From contig JALLON010000048.1 of the NCBI GenBank assembly GCA_027717925.1, forward strand, positions 1 to 12,510: 12,510 nt of DNA. Direction: 5' to 3'. The notes under the pieces were generated by a model, which saw nothing but the letters and a program-made list of their open reading frames with translations, made no database searches and was not told the origin of the DNA. The DNA is from Acidobacteria bacterium AH-259-G07 (GTDB lineage Bacteria > Acidobacteriota > UBA6911 > RPQK01 > JADFOI01). Both the position numbers and the translations under genes were made by a program. The number at the start of each line of letters is the position of its first letter. Position 1 is the stretch's first letter. Below, in pieces: positions 6,527 through 12,510 of the stretch.

Positions 6527-7543
6527 TTGTCTTACCCAAAGCCAAAATGGGTCATACTCTCTATGATGATTTCCGGAGTGTGGATCGCTGCCTGTAGTTC
6601 TCGCCTGCCGGTACAATTGGCGCGACCCTACCTCTCAACACTCCCGCTAGGATTGGACGTGTTCATGCCCGTGCCGAAAAATAATCCCCTGACAGCAGAG
6701 AGCGTGGAGCTGGGCCGGCGGCTGTTTTTTGAAAAACGCCTGTCCCGAGACGGGACCCTGGCCTGTGCTTCCTGCCATTTGCGAGAAAGGAGCTTTACCG
6801 ACGGGCGGCCCGTTGCGGTCGGCATCGGCGGCAAGCGGGGGCATCGCAATGTGCCCACTTTACTGAATCGTGCCTACGGGCGCTCGATGTTCTGGGACGG
6901 CCGTGCGGCTTCCTTAGAGGAGCAGGCACTCCAGCCCATGGTGAATCCAAGGGAGCTGGGAAACACGCGCGAGGAGATTGTCCGGCGGCTGCAAGCCAGC
7001 GAAACCTATCGTCGTCTTTTTCGGCGGGCCTTCCGAACGGAGCAGGTCACCATCGAGCGGGTGACCCGGGCCATTGCCAGCTTTGAGAGGACGCTGCTGT
7101 CAGCAAACTCCCCTTTTGATCGCTATGAACTGCTCCACGATAAGAACGCTCTTTCTGAATCGGCGCGCCGAGGCCTTGACCTCTTTCGGGGCAAAGCCAA
7201 TTGCAGCGTCTGTCACAGCGGTCCACTGTTTTCTGACGAACGATTCCATAATACGGGTGTGAGCTGGGGCAGGCAACCGCTGGATCTGGGTCGTTATGAG
7301 GTCACCAAGCTGGAGGGAGACAAAGGCAAATTCAAGACCCCGACACTGCGCGAGGTGGAAAAAACGGCCCCCTACATGCATGACGGGAGCCTAAAGACTC
7401 TGCAAGAAGTCGTCGAGTCTTACAATCGAGGAGGAGGGCCAAATTCCTATCTCGATAGTAGGGTTCGACCTTTGAACCTCACCCCACAAGAAAAGTCTGA
7501 CCTGGTTGCTTTCTTGAAATCGTTATCAGGCAGCCTGAAGTAG
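6527..7543 (+). CDS. Di-haem cytochrome c peroxidase / MauG-family lipoprotein
   Basis: The 338-residue protein carries two c-type haem motifs, CASCH (80-84) and CSVCH (226-230). They are placed as in bacterial di-haem cytochrome c peroxidases and MauG, with the family hallmarks LGRRLFF near 62-68, RNVPTLLNRAYG (107-118), MFWDGR (121-126) and APYMHDGSL (281-289). The N-terminus has a hydrophobic signal ending in WIAAC, a good lipobox with C23, so the mature protein is probably lipid-anchored facing the periplasm. The start is TTG 6527, which keeps the basic residues before the hydrophobic core; ATG 6563 would lose them. GCAGGGG just upstream is a weak ribosome binding site. It lies 46 bp after the propeller gene with no terminator, so it is probably in the same operon. 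Family members reduce H2O2 or oxidise a protein partner at a distance. The MopE-type protein at 7823 is a possible partner (inference). Confidence 0.92.
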   Translation: MSYPKPKWVILSMMISGVWIAACSSRLPVQLARPYLSTLPLGLDVFMPVPKNNPLTAESVELGRRLFFEKRLSRDGTLACASCHLRERSFTDGRPVAVGIGGKRGHRNVPTLLNRAYGRSMFWDGRAASLEEQALQPMVNPRELGNTREEIVRRLQASETYRRLFRRAFRTEQVTIERVTRAIASFERTLLSANSPFDRYELLHDKNALSESARRGLDLFRGKANCSVCHSGPLFSDERFHNTGVSWGRQPLDLGRYEVTKLEGDKGKFKTPTLREVEKTAPYMHDGSLKTLQEVVESYNRGGGPNSYLDSRVRPLNLTPQEKSDLVAFLKSLSGSLK

Positions 7544-7643
7544 CGACCGCTCCCCCACCCACCATGTGGGCCTCACGCCAATACATTCAAGAGCAGGTTT
7601 GTGTCCGTCCCAGTCAAGAAAAAGCAGGTTTGCGGAGAGGCTT

Positions 7644-7720
7644 TGTTAGGATTTCTTAACACAAGCTTTGCACAATCCTGACCATTCCTTCATCGGCACT
7701 TAACACTAGGCCCTTAGCGT
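7644..7720 (+). promoter_or_regulatory. Phased 11-bp half-site array with -10-like box, copy 2
   Basis: Half-sites begin every 11 bp: CTTAACA (7655), CTTTGCA (7666), CCTGACC (7677), CTTCATC (7688) and CTTAACA (7699). An inverted half-site TGTTAGG (7644-7650, one mismatch to the reverse complement of CTTAACA) precedes them with a 4-bp gap. Ungapped alignment with copy 1 (4154-4215) gives 44 of 62 identical bases, mostly at half-site positions. The -10 position predicted from copy 1 falls on TAGCGT (7715-7720), a weak box with T, A and final T conserved. It is probably bound by the response regulator at 3472-4146. A transcript starting near 7727 would have a leader of about 95 bases before the MopE-motif gene. 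Confidence 0.7.
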
Positions 7721-7730
7721 GATTGGAGAA

Positions 7731-7795
7731 AGGTCACATCTCCCAATGTAGGGGTGGAGGGAGACGCGAGGTGACGGTCTCTCAGGATGTGGCCT
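7731..7795 (+). promoter_or_regulatory. Structured 5' leader with alternative stems
   Basis: AGGTCACATC (7731-7740) can pair with GATGTGGCCT (7786-7795) over ten positions including one G-U. Inside it, GGGAGAC (7759-7765) pairs with GTCTCTC (7777-7783), one G-U. A competing pairing is TCTCCC (7739-7744) with GGGAGA (7759-7764), which excludes both. The ribosome binding site at 7809-7815 lies outside the structure. It matches no riboswitch class I know. It could affect mRNA stability or initiation, or be a chance fold. Confidence 0.35.
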
Positions 7796-7822
7796 GACTT
7801 CGTTTCACAAGGAGGCAACGAT

Positions 7823-8701
7823 ATGGAACGGAAAAGAATCGGCTTAATTTTTGTGGCACTGTGTCTGGCGCTTGCTTTCAATCTCAGCCCGGTGGAGGCG
7901 GCAAAAAACTGCGATCGCGATGGAGACAACTTTAACGACGCGGGCCGGGGATGTGGTGGCGACGACTGCAACGATAAGGATTCCAGCACTTTCCCAGGTG
8001 CCCCAGAGTTGTGTGATGGCAAGGACAACAACTGCGACGGCACAGTGGACGAAAGATGTGATGGAGGCGGCGGCGACGGCGAGGGCGACAAATGCGTTAT
8101 CGACTTTCGTGTCGTCGTCGAAGACGACGCTATGGCAAATAGGGTGAGAAGCGACGATGGGAGCCCTTACATTGACGGCGTGGACAATGTGCAAGCTCGT
8201 ACGGCGAGGGCAGGGGGTGGTTTCTTCAGATTTGCTACCAACCGAAGCCAGAAGCTTGCAGGAGGAACTCGAACGCTGTTAATTGACTTCAATGGGATTG
8301 CCGGGCGGCCCTTTGATAGCGCCTTGAAAGGAGTGGACTTGAGATTCTTCACCGGAGATGGCGGCCTTGAGCTGTGTTCACTGTCAGCGGATTCGGGCAC
8401 GGGCACGGTTGGTCTGACCCTAGCCTTTGAGGTTATTGGAAAGAAGGATGACCGTATGACGCTGATTTACGGTACGCCGGAGTTCCTCAGTGGGCCGAAG
8501 GGACCAGACGGTCCGCCGTGTGGGGTCAAGGTGACCGTAACGCGTACAGATGCGTTCAATTGGACGATTAGCGGCACGCAGGCTTGCTTGTTGAATGGAG
8601 GGCTACATTTTGGTGACACCGTCCTTAGCGGCGGGAATAACGGAGGCATCAGCATGCCGTTCACGATGGATCTTACAGATCTGAATGCTCTTGCTCCTTA
8701 G
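7823..8701 (+). CDS. Secreted protein with MopE-type metal-binding motif
   Basis: The 292-residue product has a signal peptide (MERKRIGLIFVALCLALAF, probable cleavage after VEA at residue 26). It is followed by a MopE-type motif (Pfam Cu-binding_MopE-like): CDRDGDNFND (30-39), C44, DDCNDKDSSTFPGAPE (48-62) and LCDGKDNNCDGTVDERC (63-79). These aspartate- and cysteine-rich loops resemble calcium-type DxDxD sites. A glycine-rich linker (81-88) leads to a domain of about 200 residues that I do not recognise, predicted mostly beta. Apart from the signal peptide there are ten cysteines, an even number that would suit disulfides. It contains a single tryptophan (W247) and a single histidine (H262). 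The start is ATG 7823 because AAGGAGG lies seven bases before it; an in-frame ATG at 7787 lacks a site and would spoil the signal peptide. It is controlled by operator copy 2. The metal and the function are unknown. Confidence 0.85.
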   Translation: MERKRIGLIFVALCLALAFNLSPVEAAKNCDRDGDNFNDAGRGCGGDDCNDKDSSTFPGAPELCDGKDNNCDGTVDERCDGGGGDGEGDKCVIDFRVVVEDDAMANRVRSDDGSPYIDGVDNVQARTARAGGGFFRFATNRSQKLAGGTRTLLIDFNGIAGRPFDSALKGVDLRFFTGDGGLELCSLSADSGTGTVGLTLAFEVIGKKDDRMTLIYGTPEFLSGPKGPDGPPCGVKVTVTRTDAFNWTISGTQACLLNGGLHFGDTVLSGGNNGGISMPFTMDLTDLNALAP

Positions 8702-8891
8702 ACATGGCCAAGCACCGATCGCAGTCGCTTGCTGTACCGGCGCGTTTTTATTACTTGCCCCCTAAACCAAGATCGTGCTTAAGTTCAGGGCATCGCACAA
8801 GCCCGTCAAGTACCATGGGATCGCAAGGCTTTCGGGGCGCTCTTGGCCGCTAAACAGCCCAATTGGTCTGTGAATTCTCAATGGAAGTAGA

Positions 8892-8924
8892 GCGAGGAGG
8901 AACGGTCGCTTAATAAGGCCTCGC
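8892..8924 (+). promoter_or_regulatory. Hairpin overlapping a displaced Shine-Dalgarno sequence
   Basis: GCGAGG (8892-8897) is the reverse complement of CCTCGC (8919-8924). The strong ribosome binding sequence GAGGAGG (8894-8900) is partly in the left arm and lies 28 bases before the ATG of the repeat protein, much further than usual. The only nearby alternative is a weak AAGG at 8915-8918. No other start fits, because an in-frame TAA stands at 8914-8916. The fold may hide or reposition the site. The rest of the 8702-8928 gap shows a T-run at about 8744-8748 without a convincing stem, and no phased half-sites. Confidence 0.3.
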
Positions 8925-8928
8925 CCTC

Positions 8929-11481
8929 ATGAGAAAACTCGTCACTGCACTGAGCCTTTCGCTTATTGTGGTTTGCACCCTAGTTTTCTGGTTTTTCTTG
9001 CACACTCAGCCATCCGAGGAAGACAACGGCAAGAACTCGCAGGTATCCGCCTCCAGCGCGGACCTCAACAGCGGCAAGTCGTCCTCTCTGGCTAGCAAGA
9101 TACCGGCAAGTGGGGCAAGAGCCGCTAAAAAGAAGAATCGCGCTAAGCCCGTTGCGCTGCCCCACGACTGGGTGGCTGAGCCCACTGCGTTGCTCCACGG
9201 CTGGGTAATTGACCCTAGCGGCCATCCCGTTGCCGGCGCTCGTGTCCTCGTTCGTAGTAGCGCAAGCGTCTTTAACGCCGACCCATTTGAGGGTAGACGG
9301 ATACTTCGTGAACGGGCTCTGGGACGGATGAAGCTCGATCCTCCCGGCATTGTTGCTGAGGCTGAGACCGGTGCCGATGGACATTATTCCATCGCTATAG
9401 CCGAACTCTCGCCGGGCGTATACCAGGTCCTGGCGCGCCAAGATGGTTTTTCACCTCAGATCAAGTACTGGACCTGGACTGTCGAGTCGACTGAACTTAA
9501 CTTCCGGCTTGGCCTGGCCGACTGGATCAGCGGCTGGGTTCTCGATTCCGCGGGCAAGCCGCTCGTGGGAGCGACGGTGGAAGCTCTCAGTGAGGGCGAC
9601 GAGGGGCGCGGCTACTGGTCGGGCATCCGCAAGCTCGTCGATCGGACCAAGAGTGGGCCTGGGAGTTTTTTCCAGTTAAACGTCTACCCAGGTTCTTTTA
9701 AGCTGATGGCCAAAGCCGAGGGCTTTGCGCCAGTCAGCCTCGAGCGAGTACCGGCAGGCACTGAGGGGGTTGAACTCCTCCTCACTCCTGGTCGCAGCCT
9801 CGCCGGGCGGGTCGTCGGCGAGGCGGGTGAGCTGATCTCTGGAGCCGAAGTGGCGCTGTACCTGGGCGAGGGGGCTAGAAACTGGCGGCGCCGTCAAATC
9901 TCCTTAGTCCAAAGCGCCTTCAGTGCTCCCCACGCCCGCCAGAAAAGCGATGAAAATGGCGAGTTTTGGTTCAACAACCTCCCAGCCGGTGGTTTCAGTG
10001 TACTTGTCAAAAAGAATGGCTACATTTTTGCCCTGGAGGGCGGCGAGCTGAGCGAGGAAGCCGAAACCATCTTTGTTGAAGTGAGTCTTTCTGCAGGGAG
10101 CGTCCTCTCGGGTAAGGTCACGAATGCCGAGCAGCGGCCCGTGGGGGAGGCACTGGTGGTGGTAAGCCAGGGCAAGGTGCCAGACCAGAGGCGCGATGAA
10201 GCTCGCGCCGCCATGGAAGACCGTTTTCTCAGAGAAGGTCGTGCCGATGAGATCGAGGGCCTGTACCAATTTGTGGCCCGTCGCCGCGAGGAGCGGCGTC
10301 ATGAGCCCATCTCCTTGTACGGCGCAACGGCAGCGGTGGAGACCGACGTGGAGGGCCGCTTCCATTTCGAGAACCTCGAAAAGGAAATCTACGACCTGAG
10401 TGTCGTCGTCGATGATCTACTTCCTTCCCGACTTGAGAATATCGATCTCAAGCAGGGTGAAGCGGAGGTGGGAATCGTCCTTAAATCAGGAATCCGTCTC
10501 AAGGGGCGGGTCGTCTCTTCGCTGGACGGCAAGCTTCTTGCCAACGCTCACCTCTCGCTACGCCGCCGCAATCACCGCCGCGTGGTTCAGGCGGACAGCG
10601 ATGGCAGCTACCATTTCGGTGGCCTCTCGCCAGGACGCCTAGGTCCGCTCACCGTTGAGGCCGAAGGCTACAGTTTGGAGATCCTCGACGGTGTCGAGTT
10701 GGCAGCCGAGCCCGCGATACAAACCCTCGATATCGAGCTGGATCCTGCTGCCCTGGTCAGTGGCACGGTAGTAGACGTCGCGGGAGCGCCGGTCTCGGGA
10801 GCCGGGGTGCGCATCCAGCCGGTCCTCGAGGATGAGGGAGACGAGCAGCGGGGTAAAGGAGAGCGATGGTATCGCCAGCGGCTGCGGCGCGCTCTGATGG
10901 TTAGTGCACGAAGCGACGCCAGCGGACGTTTCAAGCTCACCAATGTCGATCCCGGCTCCGCCCTGCAGATCCGTGTCGAGCATCCAGAATTCAAAGTCCT
11001 GCGCACGCTCCCGTTCCCCGTGGCGTCGGGAGAGCACATTGAGGGGCTGGAGCTTTGGCTAAACAGAGGTGGCCGTCTGGCGGTCCTGGTGCTCTCACCC
11101 GAGGGAACGCCCCTTCCAGGCAGACCCGTGCGCTTGCGTCTGCAATCATCACCGTCAGGGGTCGAGGGCGGCGGCAATGGGATCGTCATGACGCAGACCA
11201 CCAACGCGCACGGAGAAGCTATCTTCGCCGGCATGGATGGTGGCACGTACCTCCTCATCACAGGTGGCAAGGGATACCAGCCGTTTAGTGCCGTGGTTTT
11301 TATAGCTGAGGATCAGGCTTCCAGCATTACGGTCAACCTTCTTTCTGAAATCGTCGTCACCGGTCTTGGTCGGGACCGTTTGGCTGGGACGCTGATTCTT
11401 CCCGGCCGGGGTTACATCAACCCGGAAGGATACTCACCGCCTATGCTATTTCCACACCTTTTGATGGTAGCTCGTCTTTGA
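8929..11481 (+). CDS. Membrane-anchored protein with seven carboxypeptidase-regulatory-like repeats
   Basis: The 850-residue protein starts with an uncleaved-looking hydrophobic segment (about 5-24, no clear AXA or lipobox) and a Ser/Lys-rich linker (about 25-85). Seven CarboxypepD_reg-like beta-sandwich repeats follow, starting near residues 88, 198, 290, 392, 523, 609 and 716. Each opens with a strand such as GWVIDPSGHPVAGARV, GWVLDSAGKPLVGATV or GTVVDVAGAPVSGAGV; repeat 7 diverges there. Each closes with a pattern such as DENGEFWFNNLPAGGFSVLV or DASGRFKLTNVDPGS. Such domains are non-catalytic Ig-like modules in adhesins, transporters and surface anchors. Repeats 1, 4 and 6 have long charged insertions; the one in repeat 4 (about 418-460) is rich in Arg and Glu and probably helical. 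The last 45 residues lack an eighth repeat and run into mobile DNA, so the original C-terminus may have been lost. The start is ATG 8929, forced by an upstream in-frame stop. It may be transcribed with the MopE-motif gene or separately; the 227-bp gap leaves this open. Confidence 0.85.
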   Translation: MRKLVTALSLSLIVVCTLVFWFFLHTQPSEEDNGKNSQVSASSADLNSGKSSSLASKIPASGARAAKKKNRAKPVALPHDWVAEPTALLHGWVIDPSGHPVAGARVLVRSSASVFNADPFEGRRILRERALGRMKLDPPGIVAEAETGADGHYSIAIAELSPGVYQVLARQDGFSPQIKYWTWTVESTELNFRLGLADWISGWVLDSAGKPLVGATVEALSEGDEGRGYWSGIRKLVDRTKSGPGSFFQLNVYPGSFKLMAKAEGFAPVSLERVPAGTEGVELLLTPGRSLAGRVVGEAGELISGAEVALYLGEGARNWRRRQISLVQSAFSAPHARQKSDENGEFWFNNLPAGGFSVLVKKNGYIFALEGGELSEEAETIFVEVSLSAGSVLSGKVTNAEQRPVGEALVVVSQGKVPDQRRDEARAAMEDRFLREGRADEIEGLYQFVARRREERRHEPISLYGATAAVETDVEGRFHFENLEKEIYDLSVVVDDLLPSRLENIDLKQGEAEVGIVLKSGIRLKGRVVSSLDGKLLANAHLSLRRRNHRRVVQADSDGSYHFGGLSPGRLGPLTVEAEGYSLEILDGVELAAEPAIQTLDIELDPAALVSGTVVDVAGAPVSGAGVRIQPVLEDEGDEQRGKGERWYRQRLRRALMVSARSDASGRFKLTNVDPGSALQIRVEHPEFKVLRTLPFPVASGEHIEGLELWLNRGGRLAVLVLSPEGTPLPGRPVRLRLQSSPSGVEGGGNGIVMTQTTNAHGEAIFAGMDGGTYLLITGGKGYQPFSAVVFIAEDQASSITVNLLSEIVVTGLGRDRLAGTLILPGRGYINPEGYSPPMLFPHLLMVARL

Positions 11482-11516
11482 TACCAAGTCTCAGTCCCTG
11501 TGGAGTAATGGGGACA

Positions 11517-11553
11517 GAAGTCTTTTCCGACCTGTGAAGTCTTTTCCGACCTG
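11517..11553. repeat. Tandem pair of an 18-bp repeat
   Basis: GAAGTCTTTTCCGACCTG occurs at 11517-11534 and again at 11536-11553, separated by one T. The first copy is preceded by GGGGACA, a sequence often seen at the ends of small mobile repeats in Acidobacteriota and deltaproteobacteria (from memory). It starts 35 bp after the stop of the 850-residue protein. It may be a REP-like or insertion-sequence end. No associated transposase is visible apart from the IS5-family element further right. Confidence 0.6.
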
Positions 11554-11589
11554 ACAGTTCGTTCGGTGGGGTGTTGTGAAGAAGCAGGC

Positions 11590-11647
11590 CTGGGTTGGCA
11601 GGCCAATTAGAGCCCGGCCCTTGACGATGGATGCACTACCAACCCAG
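11590..11647. repeat. 9-bp inverted repeat
   Basis: CTGGGTTGG (11590-11598) is the exact reverse complement of CCAACCCAG (11639-11647), with a 40-base interval. It lies between the tandem repeat and the insertion-sequence end, in a stretch with no recognisable gene. It may be a fragment of an older mobile element. No function is claimed. Confidence 0.45.
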
Positions 11648-11670
11648 AGTGCGGCCCGAGTCGCTCCTCA

Positions 11671-12510
11671 GGGGGTTGTTGCACAATTCACTGAGGGCAG
11701 GGCAAATTGTTAAGATGCGGCATGAAAAAGAGCCGCTATTCTTTCCATTACCGCATCCGAAACTGGTCCAACTACAATCAAGCGCTGATGGCCAGGGGCC
11801 GGGTCACGTTCTAGTTCGACGAAGCCGCTCTCGCAGCTTGGCGAAACAGGGAGCGGAGCCATCGTCGTGGCACGCCTAGGATTTACTTCGACACCGCGAT
11901 TCAGTGTGCCCTCGTGTTGAAGGAAGTGTTCCAGCTCAACCTGCGAGCTGCTCAGGGCTTTTTGTCCTCGCTGATCGACGTGATGGCGCTGGACCTCCCG
12001 GTATCGCACTACAGCACCCTGAACCGAAGACAAGGAAAACTCGTTATCTCATTGCCTGTATGTGGTCAGGATGCACCACGACATATCGTCGTTGATGCCA
12101 CCGGACTGAAAGTGTACGGAGACGGTGAGTGGAAGGTACGCAAACATCGGGCCGGCAGGCGGCGGACCTGGCGGAAACTGCATCTCGGCGTGGATGAAAC
12201 TACGAAAGAGATCGTCGCAGTGGAGCTGACGGCCAGTAGTATCCACGACAGTCGGGTGCTGCCCGCATTGCTGGCACAGGTCCCGAGTAAGATCGATCAG
12301 GTATCAGGAGATGGCGCGTATGATACGAGAGCGTGCTACGAATCCATCGGCAAGCACGGCGCGATTGCTACCATACCCGCGCGCCGCAACGCGAAGCGCG
12401 GGAGACCGGTCGGCGAGTCGGACTGGCTCGGAGTGCGAAATGCGAATGTACGTCAGATCCAGGAACAAGGACGATACGAGTGGCGTGTGTCCAGTGGCTG
12501 TACTCGCCAA
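11671..12510 (+). mobile_element. IS5-family (IS903-like) insertion sequence, left part, cut by the window end
   Basis: The left terminus is placed at about 11671, where GGGGGTTGTTGCACAATTCA begins. This resembles IS903-group ends of the type GGCTTTGTTGCA-AA. The transposase frame starts 51 bp further in, and the right end lies beyond the window. The exact boundary and target duplication cannot be fixed without the other end. Together with the tandem repeat and the inverted repeat, it makes 11482-12510 a mobile block placed directly after the possibly shortened 850-residue gene. Confidence 0.75.
11722..12510 (+). pseudogene. IS5/IS903-type DDE transposase, interrupted by an amber codon and truncated by the window
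   Basis: From ATG 11722 the first 30 residues read MKKSRYSFHYRIRNWSNYNQ…ALMARGRVTF. Codon 31 (11812-11814) is TAG. The same frame then continues for 232 codons to the window end, with FDEAALAAW, VVDATGLKVYGDGEWK (first catalytic Asp, D125), RRRTWRKLHLGVD and SGDGAYDT (second catalytic Asp, D197). IS903-type proteins normally have a Trp in the TFW-DE motif at this place, so one G-to-A change (TGG to TAG) explains the stop. The glutamate of the DDE triad would lie beyond the window. As read, the enzyme is inactive unless the amber codon is suppressed or translation restarts. No strong ribosome binding site precedes the ATG. Confidence 0.85.

Noticed and set aside
7586..7632. Imperfect direct repeat containing AGCAGGTTTG about 30 bp apart
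   Set aside because: Only two short imperfect copies, not in phase with the operator and without a matching copy before 4154.
7787..7822. In-frame ATG at 7787 as start of the MopE-motif protein
   Set aside because: It has no ribosome binding site and adds residues that mask the signal peptide; ATG 7823 has AAGGAGG seven bases upstream.
521..11457. Shared 12-mer CTATTTCCACAC at 521-532 and 11446-11457, and GATGCACTACCA near 747 and 11629, as element-end repeats
   Set aside because: Several chance 12-mer matches are expected in 12.5 kb, and the flanking bases do not continue the similarity.
1..12510. CRISPR array, rRNA or complete tRNA gene
   Set aside because: No regularly spaced direct repeats with unique spacers and no rRNA-like sequence were seen; the only tRNA signal is the truncated tRNA-Leu.

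Overview
The window is GC-moderate bacterial DNA with large secreted or envelope proteins. The mix is a PhoB/OmpR-type two-component system, a TPR-like plus PD40 (TolB-type) beta-propeller protein, a di-haem peroxidase lipoprotein, a MopE-type metal-motif protein and a very long carboxypeptidase-regulatory-like repeat protein. This combination is most familiar from Acidobacteriota, and that assignment is an inference from gene content only.

Layout. Positions 1-1465 are a gene-poor, decayed stretch. It holds an isolated 3' fragment of a class II tRNA (tRNA-Leu, anticodon CAG, minus strand, 564-622), an inverted repeat and two protein fragments that look like broken PD40-type genes. Positions 1466-4146 encode a histidine kinase split into two overlapping reading frames (1466-2497 and 2485-3468), then an intact OmpR/PhoB-family response regulator (3472-4146). 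Positions 4154-4230 are a regulatory region with 11-bp-phased half-sites, followed by a secreted TPR-like/PD40 protein that appears to start at an ATC codon (4258-6480). Next is a MauG/cytochrome c peroxidase-family lipoprotein (6527-7543). A second copy of the phased operator (7644-7720) precedes a structured leader and a secreted protein with a MopE-type metal-binding motif (7823-8701). An 850-residue membrane-anchored protein with seven carboxypeptidase-regulatory-like repeats follows (8929-11481). The right end (11482-12510) is mobile DNA: an 18-bp tandem repeat, a 9-bp inverted repeat, and the left part of an IS5-family (IS903-like) insertion sequence whose transposase has an amber stop in place of a tryptophan codon.

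How it may work together. The two regulatory regions upstream of the PD40 and MopE-motif genes match at 44 of 62 aligned bases. Each has one inverted half-site followed by about five direct half-sites (consensus near CTTNRCA) at exactly 11-bp spacing, ending about 10 bp before a -10-like box. That is the usual binding geometry of PhoB/OmpR-type regulators, and such a regulator is encoded 8 bp upstream of the first site. The simplest reading is a local regulon: an envelope sensor kinase and its regulator drive export of a propeller protein, a di-haem peroxidase and a metal-motif protein. A di-haem peroxidase beside a MopE-type protein recalls the MopE/SACCP and CorA/CorB pairs of methanotrophs, although the copper ligands of MopE are not evident here. 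The kinase looks frameshifted, so the circuit may be damaged or phase-variable in this strain, or the shift may be a sequencing error.
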